This document shows positions 45,426 through 57,382 of a stretch of DNA of 64,000 nt, in pieces. The notes under the pieces were generated by a model. The model saw only the letters and a list, made by a program, of their open reading frames with translations. It was not told the origin of the DNA and did no database searches. Positions within the stretch are counted from its first letter, which is position 1; the number at the start of each line of letters is the position of its first letter. Origin of the DNA: Tetracladium setigerum (lineage: Eukaryota > Ascomycota > Leotiomycetes > Helotiales); contig PZJY01000008.1 of the NCBI GenBank assembly GCA_031472005.1, forward strand, positions 496,001-560,000, in the 5' to 3' direction. The translations under genes and the position numbers were made by a program.

Positions 45426-46624
45426 GCTAATATTACTGCATCTTCTGCTTTATCTAAAAACCGAAAAAGGTGGCAGACGGTTTTGGATCTACCAATCAAT
45501 CCTGGTACCTTTTGGCTCGTGCTTGTTTTATGACCAGATTTTGTCTCGATTCTGGCGATCTTTTCGACTGCAGTTTGCAATTCAATCCATCCGCTGGCTT
45601 CAACTCCAGCCTTTACTTTGCCAGATACCGACGATCAGTTCAGAATCTGACCCTCACCTCTGACTCCACAATCTACCCCTCGTCCAAACGCCTGATTCTG
45701 CTCCGCAGTCCGATATCTTACCAACTGCCACAACCTCCTCGTCGACATCATCCGATTTCTGCTCACGTTTTGAATCTGGCCTTTTGCTCTACTTCTACGG
45801 TATCCATCTGAACAATAAAAGACCCGCTCCTCTTCCTTTTCTCAATAATAGTGACTGTTATACTACAACAGTTTGCATCTACTTCGCCACATTTTTGACA
45901 ATGTACAACGAGGGGCGTCTGTACGTTCTCCATCATCCACTCGCCTTCAGCATCGTCCCAGCGAGGGCTCATCTATTCCGAGCTCACTCCTACTTGATCC
46001 GCCCTACCTTGACCAGAATCGGAGCCCTCGTGTCCGGGCGTATCCTCCTCTACTGTCTCTCCCGATGCGAGCGATGATATTGATAGTTTGGATTTTAGCT
46101 GCTTAATTTCAATTAACCATTCTGGTTACGAGTTGGCGCCAATCTTTCTGTTCATTTCTACTTGGAGCCCTCCATATGATTCACGCTGGCTTGTTGGCTT
46201 AGCTTCAATTTAAGGTGAATACCTTTGTCAGTAATGGCTTGGGAGGTTGTATGTGCATGAAAGGAAAGTGAGGTGTTTTGCCTTTTACAGTCCTGGTTGG
46301 AGAGGAAGGGCTCCGCGAGCAGTAGTACTGTATGTGTGTCTTTGAACTTGATGGGGAAGGTAAAGTAGGAAGGGCATGCTAAATTGCTGATTTCGTGGAA
46401 TTGAATCTGGGTGTTGTAGATGTAAGTCTGAGATAGATGACTGGATGGTGGAGATATACCGTCTCTCTCGTTGGGACCTTTGAGTCGGCCGTTGAAAGAG
46501 GGTGGTGAGTGGCCTGTTCATTTTTTGGCGGTTGTTATAAATCTTTACTCATTGATACTAAATCACGTGTGAGAGCGTTTAATAAAATTACAGTCACGGA
46601 CCCTTATATGCAGAAGTAGGAAGA
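45426..46624. other. Gene-poor stretch next to repeat, possible element debris
   Basis: From 45426 to about 45800 the plus strand reads protein-like but stop-interrupted sequence (SALSKNRKRWQTVLDLP), which may be decayed coding sequence of the element whose LTR-like repeat adjoins it. The remainder has no recognisable feature. Confidence 0.3.
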
Positions 46625-47847
46625 TCAGACATAGTAGCCTTGGCCCCTCAATAAGCTATCTAATGACGAAGAATTATCAATTATTTCAATTCCACGAATA
46701 TGGCTGAATTTCTCCACAGGGCACATGGGACAGCGAAGATGCGCACAGCCTGGGCAGTGGTCGATGACAACCGACATTCCCCCGTGTTGGCCACATGAGT
46801 CCTATGTATAGAGTCAGATACTTAGTGGTGAAAATGATAATGAGTTTTGGTTGTTGCTTACACAAGACCAGAGATAGTGGCACTGGCCATCACAATCATG
46901 TCCTGAATGTCTTATTCTCGTAAGAGAAACGCGTGCAATAAAGCCCAGAAACCGATTATGGGACACATTGTGTCTCCTCGCCGCATCCTCTTCTATGGAT
47001 GACGAAGACCAATGGCTACGATGCACGGTGTTAGTAACCGGAGCTATGGGTTTACTTCGTAATTCCGATCGTAATGGATATCCTCGGAACTCATCAAAGA
47101 GTATCAATTTATCTGTAACCAGTGATTCCTGGGCGTATAAGTTGGTATGAGGGGCATTGTGCTCTGAACTAGCTTGGAGGTCATGACTGTCTATCACTTC
47201 CTCCGCCATTGTCGGTAAGAGATTGAGTGGGCCATTTAACTCTAAGTCTACGAGGGACAGCGTTTGGAAGTTGATGTTTGGTGGAGGCGGAGTAGATGAA
47301 CGAGCAGACTCAGGTGTGAAAACGCTGAAACCCGGAGACGGTGCTATACGAGAGTCAATTGGTGTTGAGCAAGCTAGAGACTTTGATCACCAACCATCCA
47401 CTGGACTAGCCATTATCAACAACTCATCTTCGGAGATATTATTCCTTTGAAGATATCGATCAATCTTGCGGTCATCGACCGGCTTTTTGTTGATTCGGAA
47501 CGAGCTTTTCTTGTTCTCCACAGCAGCGCGCTTGGCTTTTGTTCGTGCAAGCTCGACTATCATGACACGTTTCAGGTTCTTGACATCGAGACCCCATTTG
47601 GGGAGTCGGCTCTTGATCTGCTTCTCGCTGTTCATAAGTTAGACACCATAGCTAGAACCGGGGGTAGCTAGAAGTGCTACCTGGCTACAAAATCGTGGTG
47701 TCGCTTCAAAATTTGGATGACTTCGCTAAGTGGACGGGCCTCTGTAACATAAAGGCGTTCGATGTTTGACTTCTGCAGCTCCCATACCTCATGGGTATGT
47801 CTGGGGGATTTGGTCTTGTCGGGTTTCTTTAGCGACGAATCCATCAT
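46625..47847 (-). CDS. Clr5-domain protein with C-terminal Cys-rich domain
   Basis: Four exons (47847-47681, 47627-47395, 47343-46862, 46801-46625) give 352 residues. The N-terminus is a Clr5 domain (WELQKSNIERLYVTEARPLS, then ILKRHHDFVASEKQIKSRLPKWGLDV after splicing). A basic and then Ser/Pro-rich middle follows. The end has many Cys/His (GHDCDGQCHYLWSC, DSCGQHGGM, DHCPGCAHLRCPMC), a probable zinc-binding module. An in-frame TGA at 47389-47387 lies inside a proposed 51-nt intron (donor GTTGGT, TTGAC branch, GTATAG acceptor); the alternative is a nonsense codon. The Clr5 domain is named after a fission-yeast silencing factor, so nuclear regulation is likely but unproven. Confidence 0.75.
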
Positions 47848-48327
47848 TCGAGTGAATGATTGGGAAATTACAAAACTATGTTTTGAGAGAGGTGGTGTGG
47901 TTTCTTATAGACCTCTATGGCGGTAAGGCCAAACCCGTCGTCATAGAAATCCAGGCCTCGTTACTGCGTAGTGCAGCTTTTATCAATCATTCCATTGGCT
48001 AAACAAAAGTTCCATGAGAATGTGGCGCTAGCGAGGTCTCATCATTTGCTCCTGGATTTTGGAACTTTTGTCAAGCGAGGCGATAGCCAATGACAATTAC
48101 CATGAGCTTCAAGCCTTCCATCCGTGCAGTCTTACCATGCTGCATGGTGAGGCTGACTGGCCTTGTCCTGAATATTTTACTTTTGTGAAGCGAGTAAGTT
48201 GCGCTTCCTTCCTCATCACCTGGTTTTCACGGATCACAGCTGCAGCTTCAAGATAAATTAAAAAAGCTAACAAACGCCATCTTGATATTTTACAACTATA
48301 TTGCCTTCCTTTAATTCAAAGTCGTTG
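47848..48327. other. Intergenic, no gene seen
   Basis: Upstream region of the Clr5 gene and of the small plus-strand frame; no other feature. Confidence 0.4.
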
Positions 48328-48612
48328 ATGATGCTCTCTTCTGACACCATCGTATCCCTCTTTGTTTCACTGGGTGGTCTATTTGTAGCCATTCTTGCAA
48401 CATATATCGGATATCGGAGTTTGCAGGCGATTAAATCTAGTCGAGGTCCAAGTATAGCAAGCCAGAATATGAATTTTCCAGGGCTCCTGCTGACGGTTGA
48501 TAGCCAAAAATACTACGGATATTCTGGTTACGGAGATTCCAGACTTGGAAAGATCGTTGGATATACCGGTCATACCTTCGAAGGCACACCTACTTGGGCC
48601 TCAAGAAGCTAG
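48328..48612 (+). CDS. Small single-pass membrane protein, hypothetical
   Basis: A 94-residue frame starting with two Met codons. The N-terminal segment MLSSDTIVSLFVSLGGLFVA-ILATYIGYRSL is a convincing membrane helix followed by a basic turn. The rest is polar with no known motif. Similar short membrane starts occur at the head of longer fungal accessory proteins, so this may be the preserved first exon of a decayed gene, since NLR-type WD40 debris begins 60 bp downstream. Confidence 0.4.
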   Translation: MMLSSDTIVSLFVSLGGLFVAILATYIGYRSLQAIKSSRGPSIASQNMNFPGLLLTVDSQKYYGYSGYGDSRLGKIVGYTGHTFEGTPTWASRS

Positions 48613-48673
48613 GAAGTTTGGTAAACTCGAAAGCCGGACGTATACATGGAGTTGAGGGAAGAGAAGCAAACCT

Positions 48674-48976
48674 TTGAGGAGACAATGTGATAAATTTGGT
48701 AATAAAACGAAGTCAAGTAATCAAGCCAAAGATAAAGTTGACTCTGGTGCCATTTTTGAGAACTTCCCACTTAGATCAGTCCGGCGCTGGGAAACTATGA
48801 CAAGAGCAGCTCTAAAGACGCTCGACGGCCATTCACACCCAACCTCTTCAGTCACCTTCTCGCCCGACGGCAAGATACTGCCTTGTTTAGATATACTAAA
48901 TCATTGGATCGTAGAGGACGCTGCAAATATTCTCTGGCTACCTCCTAATTATAGAGTTAATAGTATAGCCATTTAG
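48674..48976 (+). pseudogene. WD40-repeat tail relic of an NLR-type protein
   Basis: The frame contains one WD40-like block (LKTLDGHSHPTSSVTFSPDG) followed by LNHWIVEDAANILWLPPNYR, a sequence style I associate with the C-terminal end of fungal NACHT/NLR proteins with WD40 repeats. It has no ATG start and stops at 48976 before the usual final blade. Hence it is a fragment left after loss of most of an NLR gene. Confidence 0.55.
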
Positions 48977-49660
48977 AAAGAAAAGATCTCTTAGGCGCAA
49001 TCCTCGGGGAGAATTTCGTTCATTCGATTTAGACAAGGGCTAAAACTTATATCGTAGGACTGATTTTACAATTCTCTTTTTCCTTTTTCTCTCCATTCTA
49101 TAGAGGGCCCTAGAGGAGCTTGTTAATTTATAGTAGGTAGCAATTGCCACTTGTTTCCTAGTATCTTCTAACATCTTTATATTGTGCATAGTCTAATCGT
49201 GCGGTATGAATACGGGCCATTTCTTCTAGATTTAAGTTAACTCTAGGATGTATAAAGTCTAACTAAATGGCTTTAGCTACATTTACCAACTACTTCAAAG
49301 TACAGGACTAGTAGATAACCATCTTGTGGTAGATCTGTCCAGCAATAAATAGGTGTGGCATGTGCAGAGCTTTTCCCCACCAAGACCGTCACTCGCCCAA
49401 GACAACAATCTGAAATTCTAGAATTTTCTCCACAAAATTCCTCCAACAAAAGGTAGAACACTTGGGTGAGCGAGACCCCTTTGTTGTCTCAAATTGGCGT
49501 AAATTTCGGCCACCGTAGACAAGTGCTTTTCACGTCATCACACCTTTTCGCGTTTCCCCCTTTCCCGCTCGACCACCCACAAGCACATCTACAACCACAG
49601 GCATCCTTAAATTATCGAATCTATAACATACAGCTTCGCACATACACCGAACCCTCCAAG
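48977..49660. other. Intergenic, upstream of DUF2461 gene
   Basis: No gene seen. The pyrimidine-rich last 150 bp look like a promoter/5' UTR. Confidence 0.45.
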
Positions 49661-51325
49661 ATGCCGCCCAAGAAAGCGACCACAAACAGCCCCTACTTCT
49701 CATCCCCGGGCACCCGAAAATCCACACGCGTCAGTACCGCCGCGTCCGCATCAGCTAAGAAACGACCAGCTCCCCCCTCGGCATCAGAGAATGAGTCCGA
49801 TTTTGAGGATAAAGAGGACGAATCGTCTGTTTCTGCTTCTGATTTCGAAGAGGAGAAAGAAAAGGTAGATGGCCGGGGAAGAAAACGAGTTAAGAGGGAT
49901 CAAGATTATGAGTCTGCTTCTGATAATAAGGATGACGAGGATGATGAGGAAAACAGTGAAGATGAAGAAGCAAGACCGGTCAAAGTTACGGTTATTCCAC
50001 TTCCTAAATTGAGAGATGAGGGTGAGGTTGAGTACGAGGATTCGAAGATTCATGAGAATACCATGTTGTTCTTGAAAGATTTGAAGAAGAATAATGATCG
50101 CGAGTGGATGAGATGTGAGATCTACCCCGCTCAGCTTCTGGGATGAAGAGATTTACGAAACTAACTATGAGAAACAAAGTCAACGATGGAGAGTTCCGCC
50201 GAGCACAGAAGGATTTTGCAAGTTTCATCGGGGAGTTGACACCATTTGTTGTAGAAAAGGATGCTACGATTCCCGAATTGCCGAGTAAAGATATTGTGAG
50301 TTCTTGCAACAGTTAGAGATTGAGATAAGCCCCGAACTGATTGAATTGAATTTTAGATCTTCAGGATATATCGCGACGTGAGATTCTCCAAAGTAAAAAC
50401 CCCTTATAAAGTAAGCAATTCTCTAATCCGACTTGAGAGGTTCACTCAGGGTTAGAATACTCGCTAATTATCTCCCTTCTAGCCACACTTCTCAGCAGCA
50501 TGGTAAAAACCCTGGCCCAAACACCCCCAGTGCCAAATGCCCTCCCAGCTAACCATTTCCACAGGTCACGCACAGGCAAAAAAGGTCCTTACGCAGCATA
50601 CTACCTCCATCTCGAACCCGGCAACAAATCATTCATAGGCGGCGGACTCTGGCAACCCGACGGTCCAGCTCTCGACTGTCTACGCACCGAAATCGATCAA
50701 AGTCCACAAGATCTCAAGAACGTCCTGATGAACAAAAATTTCCGAAGGGATTATTTTCCAGCGTTGAAGGGAAAGGCGACGGAGAAGGATGTTGTGAATG
50801 CCTTTTGTGAGAAGAATAAGGAAGGGGCTTTGAAGACGAGGCCGAGGGTAAGTCTCCTTCTGAGGGCTTCCATTCATAGATTCACTGGGAACGTTGGGGG
50901 ACTTGGGAGGGATGGAGGGGATTTTTTGCTAACATTATTGTGTTCACAGGGCTACGATACGACTCATCAAGATATCAACCTCCTTCGACTTCGAAGTTTT
51001 ACCATTGGTCATAAAATTATGGACGCTGAACTCACGAATGAGAATACCATAAAGATAGTAGCTGATTTGGTTGGGAGTATGATGCCATTTGTACGTCTCC
51101 CCTCTCTAATTAACACCTTCTTCATTTGACGAAAGTTCTAAAACTGATCATCCATTTTCTTTGGAACAGATTACATACCTAAATAGTGTTGTGATGCCAG
51201 ATCGTAGGAGGACCAATGCTCCAGCGGCTGCAGCACCACCGCCACCTGTGGCATCGACTTCGGACTCGAGTGACGTGGAAGAGGAAGAGGAAGAAGAGGA
51301 AGATGCCGAGGAAGGTGATGATTAA
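49661..51325 (+). CDS. DUF2461 (TIGR02453) family protein
   Basis: Seven exons (49661-50114, 50180-50295, 50357-50410, 50483-50502, 50565-50847, 50950-51090, 51170-51325) join in frame to 407 residues. The N-terminal 150 residues are a basic and acidic disordered leader (MPPKKATTNSPYFSSPGTRK, then D/E-rich), suggesting the nucleus. The DUF2461 core follows: TMLFLKDLKKNNDREWM, FRIYRDVRFSKVKTPYKPHF, YYLHLEPGNKSFIGGGLW, then LKTRPRGYDTTHQDINLLRL. The end is Pro/Asp/Glu-rich. Exon 4 is only 20 nt. The family is widespread in bacteria and fungi, and its biochemical function is unknown. ATG 49661 is the first in frame after the 5' UTR. Confidence 0.88.
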
Positions 51326-51676
51326 ACAACGAAAGTATAACTCTGTATTACATATAGTTTTTTTTATTGTATCTTTGGGACAGGAAGGCTCGAAAATTGT
51401 ACGATTCACAATTGGTTTTTGTCAAAAAGGGGTAGATGAGTCTCCTTCGATTGGACGGTTGGAGGGTGTGAAAGATCCACATCCGTCACAGAGTTCTCAC
51501 GTTATTATACCCCTGAGAAGTCGAAGGAAGAAGAAATTATAGTCCAAAAATGTAGGGAAAGTGTTTACATTATCAATTAAGATCGCATGAACTCTCTCTC
51601 CAAATTCTTCCTCAACATTTAGCCTTGATCGCTCCATCTCTCTCTCCTTTTCTCTCTACACTCCCTATCACCCACC
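51326..51676. other. Convergent 3' flanks
   Basis: About 350 bp between convergent stops; pyrimidine-rich near the right end; no feature. Confidence 0.5.
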
Positions 51677-54230
51677 TCATGGCAAAGGAGTCGCAGTAGG
51701 CAAACACGAGCAAGCAGAGCTAGCCCTCGAAATAACATTACCAGTACAGCTCTCCGTCACATAACTTGGCAAGACCTTTACATCAGCAACAAAAGTCTTC
51801 GTGAACTCCCCGCAGAACTTCTGGCTCTCTTCCAATCTTCCTGGAATAGTATTCGCCCTCAATCCTCTCAAGCAAAGATCAGCGTTGCAAGTCTTGGGCT
51901 TGCACTTATCGAAACGGTTGATCTTGACGACGAATCCACCGCGTTCGATGGTGTTGACGTAGATGTAACCGGATTTGAAGTAGGGGTAGAGAGACCAGGT
52001 GCCTTGGAATTCGATGGTGCCGCCGCCGGGTTGAGAGTCGGATTCGGGTGGATGTCGAAATAGGCGATTTCGCAGACGTCGGAGCCGGTGGGGTTGGTGG
52101 GGATCGAGGAGACGTCGTAGATGCGGATACCGGCTGTGTAGTCGGATTGGTAGTTGATGCCGTTGATGATATATTGGTTGTGGTCGACGGCACGGGTGGT
52201 TCCTTTGTAAAGTCCAGTCTAGAAGAATAATTGAATGGTTAGTGGTGGTTTGGTTTTGGGATTTATAGGACTGGGAGTTGGAGATTGGAGTGTAGAGGGC
52301 AAAAGGGAGCATACGTTGACTGGCTTCTCAAGATTTCGAATGTCCCAGATGTAGGTGACTGGGAAAAGATCAAGAGCAGGATTGTTGGAGTCAAGGTTTT
52401 CTTCCTCGTCATACTCATCGTCCATGACAAGGTACTCTTGCCATTCTGCGTCGAGGACGGATCCCTGATGGGTGTATGTGACTCCGACGTAGGCGGTCTT
52501 GGAGATCACGACGGGTGCCTTTTTGTCGGTGACATCGTAGCTGCGTGCTATTAGACGAATGCATTAACAGGTGAAAGAGGAATACTTACATGGTGAGGGA
52601 ATCTTCGTTGTAGCCGCTAAATTAAGAGTTAGTTTTGGTTCACAAGGGTCGCCAGGATTGTTTGGAGATAAGTTTTGCAGGTATGGACATATGTACTTAC
52701 TAGCAAATGTCGTGGCCGAGATACTTGGTGTGAGGTCCCTTGTAAACCAAGCATTGAACGTCGTGAACATAGCCGTCCATACCAGCACAACCCAAGGTGT
52801 TGGGAGAGGTAGGATCAGTGAGATTGAAGAAAATCAATCCACCCTTGCAGGCTTCGTTACGGAACCAGTTGCCCATGGCAATTCCGTAGTTGAGTTGCTC
52901 CTATTTTTCCGGACGAGTCAGTACAAGCATTTTTTCTGGACAAGTCATGTATATCATAACTTATTCAATGATTCAATTTCGATTGGGTTGAGCGACCTAC
53001 ATTGACGTGCACGTTGTGCATGCTTCCATCAGGCTGCATGTCGAAAAAGTGGCTAAAAGATATCAAATTAGAAGTGTTCAGCAAGAAAACGTTGAGCATC
53101 AGAACCCCTCATCAGAAAGGACATCAGAAAGTGCCATGACTTACCTCTCAACATCTCCTCCTGGTGTTCCATCGAAGATGATAGGCTCGTCATCTCCAGT
53201 AACAGTGAGGAGCTGTGATTTTGGTTAGTTAATTTTCTCGAGACGAAAAATTGACATATGTAACTGACCTTTGACATGTCAAAGATCTGAACACCGTGCT
53301 CCTCACGCTCAGAACCAATCAGCATATAGTTCTTGTAGTTTCTAACTTCTTTCCAGGCCGAGTATTGTCCTGGAGCAACAGTTTGGGTCCTTGATAACAT
53401 TTAGTTTAAAGATCGGGAAGTGCTTAAATGGCAGCTCACAAGAAACCACGCTTGACGATCTTACCCTCCTTGGTAATTTCGAGGAGGGGAGTACCACCCA
53501 TGCATCCGTGGGCTACAAGGACGGTCAGTAAATTTTACACAATCCAAATAAAACAATGGAGCGGTAGCATACCGATATATTCTCTTCCGTCAGGAGCAGT
53601 CCAACCCCAAGATCCAGAACCACGGTCTCCAGCACCATTGACGTTGCAGCCGAGATCAGTGTGGCTCACGAAAGAATACAAATCAATCTAAAAAATGGTT
53701 AGAACAGAATATCTTATGTTGCATCTGGATAAATATCTCAAAGACACGTACGTTCTTGCACTTGAATTGGTTGAAGGCGGATCCTGGTTTGCCGTCGGCA
53801 ACACCATTGACACACTTGGCTGGGCCAAGTGCTGGCCATTGAGAGGAATCCAAGGCACCACTCTCTACACCTTCTGCCCTACGATTTTCCTTGAGTTAGT
53901 ATGGCTCGAGAAATGAAATGCGATTGAGATGTCGGAAATCCCTCATGAAGTGAGGATATTCTACGTCTGAAAGCAGATCAGGAGGGAGTTATGTACCATT
54001 GTGCCTGGGAATTGTTAGATTAGAGAACAAAAGATCATGATGGAAGCTTAAATACCATCTTCTTTTCTTTGATAGTCTTCATCACCCGTCCAGACTCATA
54101 ATCCTCTGCCCACTGTCAACAACCGCAATCCCTACGCGCCATCTGAGGAGAACTGACCTTTCGAGAAACGAGATCCATGGACAAGGGTACTTGCCAGTGC
54201 AAGAGCACCGAGAGACGATGAGAAACGCAT
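51677..54230 (-). pseudogene. Secreted choice-of-anchor-B/LVIVD-type protein, one frameshift
   Basis: Thirteen exons join in frame: 54230-54158, 54105-54056, 54004-53997, 53878-53752, 53687-53573, 53512-53440, 53389-53269, 53212-53145, 53052-53001, 52900-52701, 52616-52590, 52540-52315 and 52218-51677. A signal peptide (MRFSSSLGALALASTLVHG) is followed by repeated beta-propeller-like blades (GSEREEHGVQIFDMSK, HDVQCLVYKGPHTKYLGHDI, YDVTDKKAPVVIS) and a Cys-rich end. Exon 3 is 8 nt. In exon 13 the frame breaks near 52045: one more base in that G/C run restores a continuous DIHPESDSQPGGG reading, to 560 residues. It is a sequence error or recent loss. Likely an extracellular protein of unknown activity. 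Confidence 0.75.
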
Positions 54231-54949
54231 GATTGCCAGAAAGCTTTGCAAAGTTTCAAGCTCTCAATGTCAAACTTTAGCACAACGAGAGAGTTTGAGA
54301 AGGTTTGAGGTTGCAGAACCGTGCCGACAATATTTAGCTGGTCGCATTTCCTTATAAAGGGCCATAATCCCACTCTACTACTATGAGCTACAGGAGCACA
54401 CGGACCGATGAATTGTCAACCATGGCCCGAGAATAGATGGGGATGGCGAACCGGCACCCCAGAGGGGAAGGAAACAAGAGTCTTGGTTCTGTACTTCGTA
54501 CCTGCTGGCAGGGTGTGTGGTAGTAGGATTCCAAGAAGCAAGGGCGATGAGACTGATAACAAACATAAAGGCACCTTGTTAGGTAGGCAATACTTGCCAA
54601 TATCAAGAGGTGGCGATTTCATGGTACAGAATGCGTTCTTCGCTTCCGGACAAGCCAGGCACAAAGATAACATGATTGGGTGGATGAACCATGGACAACA
54701 GCACAAACAAGAATCTCAGCAGAAACAAGCATTATTGATATATTACGCGGAAATCTAAAAGGAAGGACCAAGACTTTGCACTTGCAAGAACTTGCCCTAT
54801 GGGGAAGGAGACAGAAGTGAAGGATGCAGCCAAGAAACGACAAGCAAACCAAGCCAAGTCATCATCACATGACTAGATTCCCTCATCATGTACGGCTCCT
54901 GACCTCGAGTTTTCTCACAATACAAAGCCAACGTACTGTTCATAACTAT
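54231..54949. other. Intergenic, no gene seen
   Basis: Promoter side of the secreted-protein gene and 3' flank of the F-box gene. A TATAAAGG-like site on the minus strand lies near 54353-54360. Short frames only. Confidence 0.4.
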
Positions 54950-55838
54950 TTAGAGATAAGGCGTGTAAATTGGCGGCTTCTTAAGACGCCAACGTAACGC
55001 AAACCTCAACATCGTCCACTCCCACTCGGTCTTCTCCTCACCCGGCTTGCCCAGACGACGCTCAAACGATTCCCATGCCAGCAATTTCTTCTTCCGACTC
55101 ATAGTCCAAAACAAACGCCTCGATGGACCATTATAATGGCTGTGATCCCAGAAGAAGCACCAATCCTGGAATCTCGAAAAGTTTTCGACATCGCGACAAA
55201 TGAATTCTTCCGCTTCCTCGTTCCATTTCGGTCCTCTATTTCTGGGATGGGGCAGTAGATGTGCCCCATTTCTTTTTGCAGCCCAGTACTCGCCATACCG
55301 TATGGTGAGTAGATCTTCTTGTGTGTCTGATGGATAGCTGCTCTTCCGGACGAAGAAGGGAGGTTGCATAGGGATACAGGACGTGAGGTACGCAGATCTT
55401 TCGGCCAAAAGGAAGTCAGAGGACGATATTCCGATCCCATCCATGTGATGAGCAGGAAACGAGGGAACTATTCCAGGTAAATAATGATTGATCACAGGTG
55501 TCGGAAACGTGGGCAGGTTCTGAATGGCTGCTCTAGTCGAAGTCCAGAGAGAAGGGATGACGGGTTCTCCTAATTTGTAGATCGAATACAAGCGTGTAGA
55601 GGCGAGTGCTAAGCATAGTGAAGAACATGAATCGAGATTACGAAAGATTTCGACATGTATTTCAGTCGGGAGATTCGAAAATTGTCCTTTGTCAGGCGTC
55701 GTGACATCTGTAATCTGCGGTGAGCCTTGGCAGAAGGTAGTTGACCTTTTCACGCACCCTTGGATGAGGACATCTAGGCCTACAAAAAGTTTACTTCGGC
55801 TTGATCTCTCGTCCAAAGTATTATCCAAAACAGTTGGT
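54950..55838 (-). CDS. F-box protein (5' exon unresolved)
   Basis: An open frame of about 296 codons runs from a likely acceptor (TATTCGCAG, exon start 55838) to 54950. The F-box reads SNLPTEIHVEIFRNLDSCSS then LCLALASTRLYSIY, near residue 55 of this exon. The body is rich in Trp and charged residues (RDVENFSRFQDWCFFWDHSH, then WESFERRLGKPGEEKTEWEW). There is no ATG before the F-box in this frame, so a small upstream exon must supply the start; a weak candidate donor lies near 55940. Like all F-box genes here it is on the minus strand. Presumed SCF adaptor. Confidence 0.65.
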
Positions 55839-57382
55839 CTGCGAATAGAAGATGTAAGTCCGTTCAGGTTAGATGATTTTGTTGCTTTCTCTCAAGTCGC
55901 GTTCAACCCCGCGTCTTCTTGGCCGTGTGCACTTTTCGATATTTCTGTTGGTGATATGGAGTTGAGAAAACTTCTGCAATCGACGAGAGGTACAAGCTTC
56001 TAGCGTCCAAGGTAAGAAGAAAAACAGAGATGTCGCGAAGTTAAAGATGTTGGTTGAGCACAGCTCCTGCACAGCCTGATGGCTTGGCGGCAACCCAACA
56101 ATCATCATCATGTGTTGACCGAGATCAACTCTGGAAGCACAAAGCCAATATTCATGATATACCGTGTTAATCATGTCCCTAGGATGGCACAATCAATGAA
56201 ATGCTCAAAATCCATCGAGCTGGCCGCTTTTCCACTCCAAATACCACGTGACCTGGCTTTCAAGACAATCAGAACTCAAAACGATGTAGGCTTTTGGCTT
56301 CAACCTACTTGGTCTCTTTCTCGCTGTTGACATTTCAGATTTTCGCCAAATTATCCGGAACCAGAATCCTAAGCATTTCTCCGTTGTCAGTCAGGAGGTC
56401 GGTGAGTTATATTCGCTAACCTCTTCCTCCGTCAATCATGTGAAGCGGTCAAGAAGTCCATTGACAGACAAGTGAAACATCGAAGAGTTACCACACCAAA
56501 TATTATTAGTCCAAAGCAAATGACACCGAGGCAACTCGAATCCAATAATCTCACAAAAACCCACCAAAACAAACGATCTGATACCGCACCATATCCCCAT
56601 CCCGCCTCACCACTCAGCCCTACCGTCAAACCTCGTCCTTCAAAAAGCAACCTAACCCCATCAAGCCTTGGCAGCTGAACCCAACCTCTCATTCCACGTC
56701 TCTCGCCATTACTCGAGAGCAAATAAATCCCCATGTGCGACCCCCAAAAGTTCAAGGCGCAATGATATTCTCCATACCGGCGTACCAACGAAAATCCAGC
56801 CTCATCGAATCATCTCCCAAAAACTCACCACCGAGAGGTCTAAAAGTCTTATCTCCGCCTACCTACGCCTGCCCAAAGCAAGTACACTTCGTGTATAACC
56901 AATAACCACCAAATGCTACATGGCTACTTGCTGAAGGGGCTAAGATTAAATCTCTTCGACGCGGCATATGCATGCATGGTGTCGGGGTTTACGCCGTGGC
57001 TTGTTGCCATTTAGCGAGTGTCGTTGGACCAAAAAGTCTAGATCGTTTTCTTGCGGCTGGTTGTCTCTTTGCGCATCTTTTGGCTTTGAGACTTTGGGCT
57101 TTTCGGTTAATTTTAGTTCCAAGATGCGAGGTTATCTATTTTGGATGTTTTTAGGGGGAAGGGAGATGACCCTTTGCTCTTTTCTTCCTTTCTTTTCATA
57201 TTTGAGAGAAAAAAGATCCCCTTTGTTTTTTTCCCTTGAGAGTTGCTCTTTCCTCTGGTCTAAACTGCACCTCGTTTCGATCGTTGTGAAAACAAAACTC
57301 GCTCTCAACACCAGAGCGAAACACTTCCTTCACCATACCAAAGACTTCCGCATGAGATAGCACTTCGAAAATCTCAGCAAAA
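55839..57382. other. Intergenic, no clear gene
   Basis: About 1.5 kb without a supported gene. It should hold the missing first exon of the F-box gene (left end) and the promoter of the Cys-rich membrane protein (right end, pyrimidine-rich). Confidence 0.4.

Noticed and set aside
47387..47389. TGA read as a nonsense codon in the Clr5 gene
   Set aside because: It falls inside a 51-nt candidate intron with branch and acceptor, so splicing is preferred, though the GTTGGT donor is weak.
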